NCBI RefSeq assembly: GCF_004217665.1
Contig: NZ_RXIU01000541.1
Coordinates: 1 to 47,284, forward strand
Source: Candidatus Magnetaquicoccus inordinatus
GTDB lineage: Bacteria > Pseudomonadota > Magnetococcia > Magnetococcales > Magnetaquicoccaceae
DNA length: 47,284 bases
Direction of reading: 5' to 3'
This document shows, piece after piece, positions 1 to 9,000 of this stretch. The notes beneath the pieces are model-generated. The model saw only the letters and a list, made by a program, of their open reading frames with translations, did no database searches and had not been told where the DNA came from. A program made the translations under genes and the position numbers. The stretch's first letter is position 1; each line of letters begins with the position of its first letter.

Positions 1-68
1 CTGACCCAACTGGCAGAATCACCGCGAAAACGTAAGCGACAAATGGCTGTATCGGGGAAAACATGTTA
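1..68 (+). CDS. C-terminal end of an unidentified protein (partial)
   Basis: An open frame runs in from the left edge and stops at TAG 66-68, giving 22 residues that end in a basic stretch (PRKRKRQ) and SGKTC. The adhesin repeat sequence, which is highly regular from about position 77 onward, stops here, so the DNA to the left is foreign to the adhesin. This fits the end of an inserted gene or mobile element, but no family can be recognised from so few residues. It could also be chance open frame. Confidence 0.3.
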
Positions 69-3000
69 GCGCATATGGGCGGTTGTCCCAGAGCCGCTGG
101 CATAGTTGACTGTGCGGTCGGTGCTGCCGGTTTCCAGGGTGATGGTGGGGGTTCCGCTGACGGTCACCGCTTCCGAAAAATTGACCGTCACATTGATCGA
201 CTGCCCGGCATAATAGGTGCCGTTGGCGGTGGTAGAGGTGACCGAGGAGACGCTGGGGGCGGTGGTATCGATAACGATGGCTTTGCTGTGGCCCAGAGAG
301 TTGGCAGCAGCAACGGCAGCCAGGGTCAAGGTGGCATTGTTACCGGCGCTATCCTTGATGGTGCCGCCATTGAGGGCCAGGGAGTTGGTGGCGGTATAGT
401 CGAGGTCGCTGCTGCTGTCGCCTGCCTGCACCGTATAGTTAAAGGTGAGGGTGTTGCTGCCAGAGCCGCTGGCATAGGTGGCGTTGCGATCGGTGCTGCC
501 GGTTTCCAGTGTCAGATAGGGAGTACCTCCCGTGGTCACCACGGTAACCGCCTCGGCAAAGGTGACGGTGACGGCAATGACATCGCCTGCTTTATAGGAG
601 CCATCAGCGCTGCTGGCGCTTACCGCAGAGACGCTGGGGGCGGTGGTATCGATGACGATGGCTTTGTTGTCGCCCAAAGAGTTGGCAGCAGCAACGGCAG
701 CCAGGGTCAAGGTTGCATCGTTGCCAGCGGTATCCTTGATGGTTCCACCATTGAGGGCCAGGGAGGTGGTGGCGGTATAATCGAGATCACTGCTGCTATC
801 CCCGGCCTGGACGGTATAGGTAAAAACCAAGGTGTTGCTGCCGGAGCCGCTGGCATAGGTGGCGTTGCGATCGGTACTGCCGGTCTCGAGAGTGATATAG
901 GGGGTGCCTCCCGTGGTCACTACAGTGACCGCCTCCGAGAAGGTGACGGTCACATTGACCGTATCACCTGCCTTGTAGGAGCCGTTGCTGGTGGAGGCGC
1001 TGACTGTGGAGACAGTGGGGGCGGTGGTGTCGATGACGATGGCTTTGTTGCTGCCGAGTGAGTTGGCGGCACCGGGGGAGGCCAAGGTCAGGGTGGCATC
1101 GTTGCCGGCGCCATCCTTGATGGTGCCGCTGTTCAAGGCCAGGGCAGAGGTGGATGTATAGTCGAGATCACTGCTGCTATCGCCCGTCTGCACGGTATAG
1201 CTGAAAACCAGAGTAGTGCTGCCGGAGCCGCTGGCATAGGTGGCGTTGCGGTCGGTACTGCCGGTCTCCAGAGTGATGTAGGGGGTGCCGCCACTGCTGT
1301 CAACAGTGACCGCCTCGGAAAAGGTGACGGTAACATTGACCGTATCGCCTGCCTTGTAGGAGCCGTTGGCGCTGCTGGCACTGACCGAGGAGAGGGTGGG
1401 GGCAGTGGTGTCGATGATGATGGCTTTGTTGTGGCCCAGCGAGCTGGCAGCTCCGGGCGTGGGGAGTGTGAGCACGGCAGCGACGGCGGAGCCATTTTGC
1501 AGTGTGCCGCCATTGGCATTCAAAGAGGAGGTAGACACATAATCCAGGTCGCTGGTGTTGTCTCCGGCCTGCACGGTATAGGCAAAGGTGAGAGTGGTGG
1601 TGCCGGAACCGCTGGCATAGGTAGCGTTGCGGTCGGTGGTTCCGGTCTCCAGGGTAAGATAGGGAGTACCGGTTACGGTAATGGCTTCCGAGAAGGTAAC
1701 AGTCGCATTGACCGTATCCCCGGCATTATAGGATCCGTCAGCAGTAGAGGCGCTGACCGCACTGACTGCAGGGGCCTGCAGGATGATAAAATTTATGTTG
1801 GCACCCAGAGAGTTGGCCTGTCCGGGCGTGGCCAGGGTCAGTGTGGCATTGTTACCGACGGCGTCTTTGATTGTCCCTCCGTTCAGAGCCAGAGCGGTCG
1901 TGCTGGAATAGTCCAGATCACTGCTGCTGTCTCCGCTCTGCACGGTATAGTTAAAAACCAGGGCTGTTGTCCCGGAACCACTGACATAGTTGATGCTGCG
2001 ATCGGTGCTTCCCGTCTCCAGGGTGAGTTGTGGTGTGCCGGTGACGGTGACCGCTTCAGAAAAGTTGACCGTGATATTAATCGATTGCCCAGTATAATAG
2101 GTGCCATTGCTGCTTGTGGAGGTGACCGAAGAGACGGTCGGAGCACTGTGATCAAGGGTGATGCTCAAGGGGGTGCTGGGGGAGCTGGTCAGGCTGCCGG
2201 TGGCCGAACTGATTTGTGCATAGACATTATAGGTGCCGTCATTGACGCCATTGGTACTCAAGCCGCTGACACTCCAGGTGCCATTGCTGACCGTGGCGGT
2301 GGCGGTCGGATCGGTGCCGCTGTCAAAACTGCCATTGCCATTTTTATCGAGAAAAACCCGCACTGTGCTGCTGCTGTCACCGATGGTGGAGGTGCCGGTA
2401 AAGTTGAGTGAGGTTGCGTTGGTGCTGTTGTCGCCACTGTTTGCAGGTGTCGTCATGTCAGGAGCAGTACTGGGTGCTACTGGTGTAACCGATACCGTAA
2501 TAGTCCGGGTGGTGGTGTCTGTGCCATCACTGACCTGTACCGTAAAGCTGTCACTTCCGGCATAGCCCGCTGTCGGGGTGTAGGTGATGGTGCCGCCTGG
2601 AGTAATATCGGTGCTGCCAGAGGAGGCTGTGGCATTGGCAAAGCTGAGGGTGCCATGGCTGGGAGCCGTGCTCTGGCTCCAGGTTTCAGTCTGGTTATTA
2701 CTACTGTCTGAAACATGGAGCAAAGAGGTAATATCGGTGGCCGCAGCATTTTGGTTGACAGTCAGCGTGGTTGTTGTCCCGACAAAGGTGGGTGCGGTAT
2801 TGGAGGAGGGAGCTTTTAGATCCAGAAGAGTCATTGATACAAAATCAGGAGGCAGATCATAATCATTAAAGGTGACAATGTGCACAGTAAATGACGCAAT
2901 ATCATTAAACACTGTCTGGTCAATATCCAATACCATAGCCGATTGAGAGCTGTAATTAACCTGAAACGATTGTGAAACTGGTGTGCTGTTAGAAGTTGCT

Positions 3001-4067
3001 GTGAAAGTAAGCGTACAAGGATCATCATTGTAAAAATTTAATGCAGAGAAGCTGTCTAGATCAAAAGTTATCAGATCAATTCCGTCAGCCGTCCAGGTAA
3101 AGGTGCCTTTATCTGTTGTATCACTCGAGCCGCCATTGATTCCCGAGGGGCTGGAACCTATTGTGGTTGAAGCGGTCAAACTAAAACCATCGACAGTATT
3201 TCCCCCTGTATTGTTGTTTTTATATGTTGTGTTAAAGTTTTGACTGGCTGCAGGAAGTGCCAATAGCTGCCCATACTGGTCGGTGGTTGCGCAAGTGATT
3301 GGCAAGGTTGCGGAAACGGTGCCTTGGCTCAATTCCAGAGTCCAGTCGCCACCCAGAAGTGGGGAGCCAGTACGGTTGACTGATGCGGCCACATCGGCTC
3401 CGGTGCTCTTTGCCAACTCTGAGACAAACAGTTGTCCCGCATTACCCTGGGCCACATCGCAGCCATAAATCAATATATCCCCGTCAGGCTGCAGCGCTTT
3501 GCCAATGGCAGTCAGTGCTGTTTGTATTTCAGGGTTGGAGAGCGCCATTTGATCAATGACGCGGTTGCCAAGATGCAGGAGAGCTTCTGAACCGTGGCTA
3601 AAGAGATGAATGTCATCATAGCCAGAGTGTGTGGTTGCCCATTGGGCCATTTGCGCCAAGCCATCCTGATGACCATTAATCTCTTCAATTTCCACACCTG
3701 GGCGGATACCGGCCTCCAGGATGCTATGGTTTGCTAGAGAGGTATCGATAAAGACAACCTCTTTTTTGCCATTATTGAGCGCTGGATCGGCTGTGCGCAC
3801 TGGGACTGGAGCTGTGCTGCTCGGCGCTGGTTTGTCACTATTTTCTGTGGCAGCCTGATTGCTTTGCTGGGCGCTATCAGTAGAGTGGTCACCGTTTGCA
3901 AGATGCTCTGTCGCTTGTGCAGCGACGGCGGCATCAAACATGAGTCGTGGTTCCAGAGCATACAAGGATGAGGAGAGGTGTTTATGAACAGCTTCCTGAA
4001 TAGGTAAGGGGGCCAAAATATGGCGATAAAGAGAGTTTGTGAAGCCACGCCACATCCGCATCCACAT
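66..4067 (-). CDS. LEPR-XLL/DUF4347 Ig-repeat surface protein, C-terminally truncated
   Basis: A large surface or adhesin-type protein of about 1333 aa. Near the N-terminus is ALEPRLMFDAA (about residues 37-47), the LEPR-XLL motif of giant secreted repeat proteins. A DUF4347 domain follows (about 100-250), with SHG (His about 158) and YGC (Cys about 202). Next come a unique beta-rich segment and a cadherin-like domain (NTAPTFVG...). Five complete Ig-like repeats of about 125 aa (TAPTVSSV...GSYKAGDTV...SGTPY.TLETGSTDRN) follow, and a sixth breaks off at SGSGTTAHMR. ATG 4067 is chosen over TTG 4073 because GGAGG lies 9 bases upstream. The paralogue at 6018-17741 continues for thousands of residues after the same repeats, so this copy lost its C-terminal part, probably including export or anchoring sequences. 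It may be non-functional or a decoy or recombination reservoir. Confidence 0.85.
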   Translation of the reverse strand: MWMRMWRGFTNSLYRHILAPLPIQEAVHKHLSSSLYALEPRLMFDAAVAAQATEHLANGDHSTDSAQQSNQAATENSDKPAPSSTAPVPVRTADPALNNGKKEVVFIDTSLANHSILEAGIRPGVEIEEINGHQDGLAQMAQWATTHSGYDDIHLFSHGSEALLHLGNRVIDQMALSNPEIQTALTAIGKALQPDGDILIYGCDVAQGNAGQLFVSELAKSTGADVAASVNRTGSPLLGGDWTLELSQGTVSATLPITCATTDQYGQLLALPAASQNFNTTYKNNNTGGNTVDGFSLTASTTIGSSPSGINGGSSDTTDKGTFTWTADGIDLITFDLDSFSALNFYNDDPCTLTFTATSNSTPVSQSFQVNYSSQSAMVLDIDQTVFNDIASFTVHIVTFNDYDLPPDFVSMTLLDLKAPSSNTAPTFVGTTTTLTVNQNAAATDITSLLHVSDSSNNQTETWSQSTAPSHGTLSFANATASSGSTDITPGGTITYTPTAGYAGSDSFTVQVSDGTDTTTRTITVSVTPVAPSTAPDMTTPANSGDNSTNATSLNFTGTSTIGDSSSTVRVFLDKNGNGSFDSGTDPTATATVSNGTWSVSGLSTNGVNDGTYNVYAQISSATGSLTSSPSTPLSITLDHSAPTVSSVTSTSSNGTYYTGQSINITVNFSEAVTVTGTPQLTLETGSTDRSINYVSGSGTTALVFNYTVQSGDSSSDLDYSSTTALALNGGTIKDAVGNNATLTLATPGQANSLGANINFIILQAPAVSAVSASTADGSYNAGDTVNATVTFSEAITVTGTPYLTLETGTTDRNATYASGSGTTTLTFAYTVQAGDNTSDLDYVSTSSLNANGGTLQNGSAVAAVLTLPTPGAASSLGHNKAIIIDTTAPTLSSVSASSANGSYKAGDTVNVTVTFSEAVTVDSSGGTPYITLETGSTDRNATYASGSGSTTLVFSYTVQTGDSSSDLDYTSTSALALNSGTIKDGAGNDATLTLASPGAANSLGSNKAIVIDTTAPTVSTVSASTSNGSYKAGDTVNVTVTFSEAVTVVTTGGTPYITLETGSTDRNATYASGSGSNTLVFTYTVQAGDSSSDLDYTATTSLALNGGTIKDTAGNDATLTLAAVAAANSLGDNKAIVIDTTAPSVSAVSASSADGSYKAGDVIAVTVTFAEAVTVVTTGGTPYLTLETGSTDRNATYASGSGSNTLTFNYTVQAGDSSSDLDYTATNSLALNGGTIKDSAGNNATLTLAAVAAANSLGHSKAIVIDTTAPSVSSVTSTTANGTYYAGQSINVTVNFSEAVTVSGTPTITLETGSTDRTVNYASGSGTTAHMR
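69..2150 (-). repeat. Tandem ~375-bp Ig-like repeat units (5 plus a partial)
   Basis: Repeat units begin near 2140, 1765, 1395, 1010, 625 and 245 and read leftwards on the minus strand. The last is interrupted at about position 77. Units are closely similar to each other and to the 11 units at about 11590-15730 in the second adhesin, so unequal crossing-over within or between the two genes is likely. Confidence 0.8.
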
Positions 4068-4166
4068 TTTCAAGAGCCTCCATCTATAAAATGTTTATTA
4101 TACCAATCGTTACCTCCGTCAATCCCTGACCAATGCGTTTATTCCAAATAAATTTTTAACCTCTCA

Positions 4167-4484
4167 TTACACTGCTATTGTCTGAATGGGGCATTCTACA
4201 GATATTTTTACATCGGTAAAGAGATATTTACCGCGTAATTTTATAGTGCAGAGGATCCGATCAGGCAACTTACATTTGCTAACATGGCTGAATATGGAGT
4301 CAGAAGGCGATCTGTTTATAGTATAACAGTATTGAGTGGAGTGAGATAAGTTGATGGTGGTTATAATGTCGATGAAGAGATATAGGTCATGTGGATAATC
4401 ATCATTGCTTGCACAACATTGTTGAGTATTGAACAGTAAAGTGAAGGTGATAATTATATATTTGCCGATGATAATTTTATTCAC
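4167..4484 (-). CDS. Possible small secreted protein (doubtful)
   Basis: A 105-codon frame with a GTG start lies in a very AT-rich stretch upstream of the truncated adhesin. Its first ~25 residues (NKIIIGKYIIITFTLLF... then CCAS) resemble a signal peptide, and the mature part would hold several cysteines. Against it, there is no Shine-Dalgarno sequence, no recognisable family, and the predicted adhesin promoter and regulator box (4240-4285) lie inside the frame. Probably spurious. Confidence 0.2.
   Translation of the reverse strand: MNKIIIGKYIIITFTLLFNTQQCCASNDDYPHDLYLFIDIITTINLSHSTQYCYTINRSPSDSIFSHVSKCKLPDRILCTIKLRGKYLFTDVKISVECPIQTIAV
4240..4285 (-). promoter_or_regulatory. Promoter and TTACAT-pair regulator box for the truncated adhesin
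   Basis: On the plus strand the box reads AACTTACATTTGCTAACAT (4267-4285), with half-sites TTACAT 4270-4275 and TAACAT 4280-4285 at a 10-bp period. Reading leftwards on the minus strand, a -35 TTGCCT (4263-4268) directly abuts the box, followed by a 17-bp spacer and -10 TATAAA (4240-4245). The same layout, base for base in spacing, precedes the MACPF gene at 28174-28219. A transcript would start near 4233, about 165 bases before the adhesin ATG. Binding by the OmpR-type regulator at 28301-29011 is inferred. Confidence 0.6.
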
Positions 4485-4740
4485 AGGACAATATAGTGTG
4501 AATATAATAATTATATGTAATAAATTATTATCGCTATTATAAATATTGTTTGTTCTGGTTGTGGCTTGATTTGTTGCAGTATGTCTAGTATTAGACCAGC
4601 ATTATTTATTGTAATAATATATGCGATATTGTCTTTATTTTTATCCGTTTTTTTGTATTATTTATTATTATGTTGCTAACAAAAGATTTTTAGTATATAT
4701 TTTGGCGTATGGGAAAAATGATGGAAAGTAAGGAATGGCG
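4485..4740. other. AT-rich intergenic stretch
   Basis: This stretch between the adhesin leader and the nuclease gene is extremely AT-rich (runs of AATAATTATA, TTATTATTATG). It must contain the nuclease promoter, but A/T runs make any single -10 assignment arbitrary. No gene is visible. A short out-of-frame ATG at 4708 precedes the nuclease start and stops after about 30 codons. Confidence 0.5.
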
Positions 4741-5769
4741 ATGGTGGAGCAACTTGCCGAACAGAGAAAAACCCGTTGGCATTGTCTGTTGGCTCAGTTG
4801 GTAGAGGAACCACTGACAACGGTTAATATCGCTGTGCAGACGGAAGTGGATGTCACCAGCGGATCCCCCAAGGCGGACATTATTTTGCTGCGCCGGGAGG
4901 GAAAAGACTGGACGGAGGAGCAGAAGGCATGGTTGGCGGATGGAATGCGCGATACCATTGCCAAGGATCTGCTGATTGAGTTTAAATTTACTGAGAGTCT
5001 GACAGACAGGATATGCCGACAGTTGCTGGTCTATGACCATCTTTACCGGGAGAAGCAGCAACTGCAGCGGGAGGAGTTGAGCAGCTTTCTTTTGCTCGCA
5101 AAAACACCGGAAAAGGATATACTGGAGCGGCATGGTTTTTCAGCGACCGACAAGGCTGGTGTCTATAGATCGCGGATTGCAATTTTCGATTCCATCTGTG
5201 TTATCCTGCTCAATGAGCTGTCGGTCGCAGCGCATAATGGCCTCTGGAAATGTTTTGCCAGCCGAAAACAGGAGTGGCAACAGGCGTTTGCATCTATCCA
5301 GCAACGAGGTTTGCCGACAACATCGGCTGAACACGAATATCTTTTCTTCGGCATCCAAAAGATGCGCATGGAGGGTATAATGGAAAATGTGGAACCCATC
5401 GGGTTGACTCCCGAATATGTCATGGATATGGGAAGGCGGGAATGGTTGGCCTCTATGATCAGAACCATGCCGCGAGAGGAGCTGCTCAAAATTCCAGAAG
5501 CGGCTGCCATTCGGCAAGAGGGATGGCAGAAAGGCGAAAAAAATGGCGAACGGAAAGGCGAACGGAAAGGCGAACAGAAAGGCGAACAGAAAGGTGAGGC
5601 CAAGCTTCTCATGCGTCTGTTGACGCGACGTTTTGGCGAGTTGTCAACTGCACTCCACGCTAAAATCACTGCGGCTGATATCAATGCTTTGGAAAAATGG
5701 GGGGAGCTGATTCTTGATGCCCGTACCCTTGAGGATGTATTCGGGCCTGATCTGCCGGATAACCATTGA
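4741..5769 (+). CDS. Rpn-like PD-(D/E)XK nuclease/transposase-type protein with DUF4351 tail
   Basis: A 342-aa protein of the kind annotated as Rpn-family recombination-promoting nuclease or putative transposase. The N-terminal half has a PD-(D/E)XK-like pattern: an Asp in KADIILL (about residue 46) and an E-F-K in LLIEFKF (about 80). A linker of KGE(R/Q) tetrapeptides (about 264-287) follows. The C-terminal 50 residues (AKLLMRLLTRRFGEL...ALEKWGELILDARTLEDVF) match the DUF4351 pattern. ATG 4741 is preferred to ATG 4735 because AGGA lies at a workable distance. It is transcribed opposite to both adhesins and is followed by a strong terminator. These genes are often mobile, and its position between two adhesin paralogues suggests insertion or recombination there. 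Confidence 0.75.
   Translation: MVEQLAEQRKTRWHCLLAQLVEEPLTTVNIAVQTEVDVTSGSPKADIILLRREGKDWTEEQKAWLADGMRDTIAKDLLIEFKFTESLTDRICRQLLVYDHLYREKQQLQREELSSFLLLAKTPEKDILERHGFSATDKAGVYRSRIAIFDSICVILLNELSVAAHNGLWKCFASRKQEWQQAFASIQQRGLPTTSAEHEYLFFGIQKMRMEGIMENVEPIGLTPEYVMDMGRREWLASMIRTMPREELLKIPEAAAIRQEGWQKGEKNGERKGERKGEQKGEQKGEAKLLMRLLTRRFGELSTALHAKITAADINALEKWGELILDARTLEDVFGPDLPDNH
5530..5601 (+). repeat. 12-bp in-frame tandem repeat (six units)
   Basis: Six consecutive 12-bp units of the form aaaggcgaa(cgg/cag) encode K-G-E-(R/Q). The outer units have diverged. The unit is a multiple of three, so copy changes alter linker length but not frame. Confidence 0.85.
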
Positions 5770-5934
5770 ATCGCCGCCAAGGTTTTGGCCAAGACCGGAG
5801 AAACAGCCCCGGCTTATGAATAGCGCATGGGTAGTGTTCCAGGCTCTTTCGCTTTTTGTCTCTCTGCTTGCCAGCTCTTGTCGTTCAATTGTAAGCGCCT
5901 TGCCCATGAGTTTGCTCGCGACGATTTAGGCACT

Positions 5935-5994
5935 GGCTCCACGAGCTGGCAGAGAATGGTGAGTCTGCCAGCTCGTGGAGCCTTCCCCTTTTTT
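5935..5994 (+). terminator. Strong intrinsic terminator
   Basis: A perfect 19-bp stem (5935-5953 with 5964-5982) and 10-base loop are followed by ttccccttttttg on the plus strand. It ends transcription of the nuclease gene, whose stop is 165 bases upstream. The giant adhesin ends at 6018 on the other strand and would meet the same hairpin without a U-tract, so partial bidirectional use is possible. Positions 5770-5934 hold no supported gene. Confidence 0.85.
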
Positions 5995-6017
5995 GAATAT
6001 ACCAACCCTCTCAGCAA

Positions 6018-9000
6018 TCACGAGGAGTGACGACGGGCCTGCAACCGTTCGGCGGCTGCCGTCAAGGCGATAGTGCGGGCCTGCCATCCTTGTCGGCCAG
6101 TCCAGGCCAGTTGCCGGGTCAAGCCACCTTTGCCTTCAGCCAATATTTTCCCCGTTTCGCCCTTGCCGGACAATAAGGGCTGCAGCATGGCCCAGAAGGC
6201 AGACTCTTCGCCACTGTCAGAACGGGGGCCATCCTTGGGGGTTGTACCCTCCTGTTTATCTTGGCTACCCGTATCTCCTTTTATATCTCCCTCTTTTTTG
6301 CCAATCTTGATGCGAAAGATGGAGACCGCCTCTTTGCCTTGGTTATCGTGTGCGACAACCTTGACCGAGATCTCAGCGTTGCTTCCGGGAGGAGGTGTTC
6401 CTTCAAATCGGCCACTGGCTGGATCAAAAGAGAGCCAGTTGGGCAGGCTGCCACCATCGGCCTGACTGGCGGAGAGGGAGACCTGGGCTTTGGCATCGCT
6501 ATGCTTGAAGGCGTCGGCAGGTATAGAGATGCGAATGGAACCACTCTCGCCTACTGCCACATCCTGTATTCCGCGATTGAGAGACAATCCGCTATTTTCT
6601 CCAGCCGATGAGGAGACCACGACCGCAAACGCACCCGATGTAGAGGCGGTCAGATTGCTTGCATCACTGAAAACGGGAGCTGAAGCAGCTTTGCTGGAGA
6701 GCGCTGCCGGTGGGGGCGCTTGCGGGGGAGCAGGCGGTACCGGTGGCGGGGGAGCAACGGTACTGTTTTGATTGCTGCTCAACAACGATTTCTGCACGGA
6801 TGAAGAGGGTGCACGGCTGGTTGAATTGTCCCCTTTGATCACGGTTGGTGTGGGATTGGGATTGGCAATGGTCACCAGCGGAGCAACCGAAGAGTCACCC
6901 ATCGTGGGTAAAGCAGATGAGGGGTTGAAGGTTTGCACTGGCTGTTGGCCATTGCTGGATGAGGCTGGTGAGTTGCTCTTATCGCTGGGCGGTGGGGGTG
7001 GTGGTGGCGCCGGTTGTGGAGGAGGCAGGCGTTTGACCGTGAGCGTGAAGCTCTGTTCGCTGCTGTTGTCCACGCCGTTGCGTGCAGTTCCGCCGCTGTC
7101 TTGCAGTTTGACAGTGACTGTGGCGGTGCCATAATTGAGCTGTGATGGGGTATAGCGCAAGGTGCCATTGGCATCGATGGCTGGTTGTACGCTAAACATC
7201 TCATTATGGTTGTTGCTGACGATAAATTGCCAATTTTGCGCACTCTCATCCGAGGGACCGGCGTGGATGGCGGTAGCCCAGTTGGCAACAGTAATAGGAT
7301 TCGGGGTCTGGATCACTACCTGATCGGCCCCTTTGACAAAGCTCGGTGCATCATTGACCGCATGCACGTTGATGGTAAAGGTTTGCGCCGTACTGGTATC
7401 GATGCCGCCGTGAGCTGTGCCGCCATCATCATGAATCTGTACTGTCACTGTGGCCACACCGTTGGCATTTGCTGCCGGAATATAGCTCAATTGGCCGCTG
7501 GCATCGATGCCAGGCTGCACGGAAAAGAGGCTGTTGTTGTCGTTGCTGACCAGAAAGCTCAAGTGTTGATTTGCCTCATCGGCAGCGCCTTTATCCAGAG
7601 CAGTGGCCCAGTTGGCGACTGTTTGTGTTCCTGCATCTTCGTTGACCTCCTGGTCGGCGCCCTTGCTGAAAGAGGGAAGATCATTGACCGGGAGCAACGT
7701 AACCGCACTATTGACCGCAACACTGCTCTGTGAACCAACGCCATCCGAGTTGGCATCCGTCACGCTCCATGCGACTGTTCTGGTGGTACTGAGCAGGCTT
7801 GGGCTGGCGCTGCTGTTGCCAAAGGTGACGCTGCGCAAGGCAGTTTGATAGTGTGCCAGGGTGGCTGTGCCGCTTAAGGTCAATACTCCTGTTGTGCTGT
7901 CAAAACTGCCAGAAATGCCATTTTGCGTGGCCACTGCCAAGCTGTCGCCACTGCTCAAACCGGCAGTAATGGTGACCGTTGCCGCGCTGATCTGGCTGTC
8001 ATCGGCATCGCTGATGGTCAGGGTGCCATCAATTGCTGTGGCGCCATCCCCTTCAGTATAAGTCAACGTGCTCCCTGCAGTCATGACCGGTGCATCGGCT
8101 GTGGCGGTGAGATTCAGGGTTGAGGAGACCGTTGTACTGTTTTGGGGGCTGCTGTTGTCAGAGTTGGCATCGGTGACTTGCCAGTCGATGGTGCGACTGC
8201 TGCTGTTTGCCGTCGGATCATCGCTACTGCTGCTATAGGTGACGCTGCGCAAGGCAGTTTGATAGTTGGCTATGCTGGCCGTGCCACTCAGGGTCAACAC
8301 GCCGCTGCTGCTGTTGAAACTGCCGGTGATGCCATTTTGGTTGTCAAAGCCCAATATGTCCCCGGTGCTCAATCCTGCGCTGATACAGACTGTCGCCCCC
8401 GCCAATTGGCTGTCATCGACATCGCTCAAGAGGATGGTGTTGTCGATGACCACTGCGGCACCATTTTCCGTATAACTTTGCGTACCACCAGCGCTTGCGA
8501 CCGGTTGGTCGGCCAGAGCGGTCAGGGTGATGGTCGAGGTCACACCGGTACTGCTCTCTGCCCCGGCGCCATCGGAATTGCCATCAGTAACAATCCATGT
8601 GATGCTGCGGCTGCTGCTGGAGGCGGTGGGATCATCGCTGGAACTGCTGAAGAGGACGCTGCGCAAGGCTGTCTGATAATGGGCCAAAGAGGCTGTACCG
8701 CTCAGAGTCAAAATGCCAGTCGTGCTATCAAAGCTGCCGGAAATGCCATTCTGGCTGGTGAGTGCCAAGCTGTCTCCACTGCTCAAGCCAGAGGAGATGC
8801 GCACGCTTGCCCCGCTGATTTGGCTATCATCCACATCCGTTATGTTAATCGTATTGTCAATCGCTACCGCTACCCCATTTTCCGTATAGGCCAACGTTCC
8901 GCCTGCCGTCACTACCGGTTGGTCTGCAGCGGCGGTCAGGTTGAGGGTCGAGGTGACGCCAGTGCTGTTTTGGGCGCTGGTACTGTCGGAGTTGGCATCG

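Noticed and set aside
30-46. GTAAGCG near the left edge, resembling the terminal bases of IS66-type elements.
   Set aside because: The orientation would place the element to the right, inside intact adhesin repeats, and no partner end is visible.
5530-5601. KGE repeats considered as a phase-variable switch of the nuclease.
   Set aside because: The unit is 12 bp, so slippage cannot shift the frame. Similar KGE linkers are common in this family.
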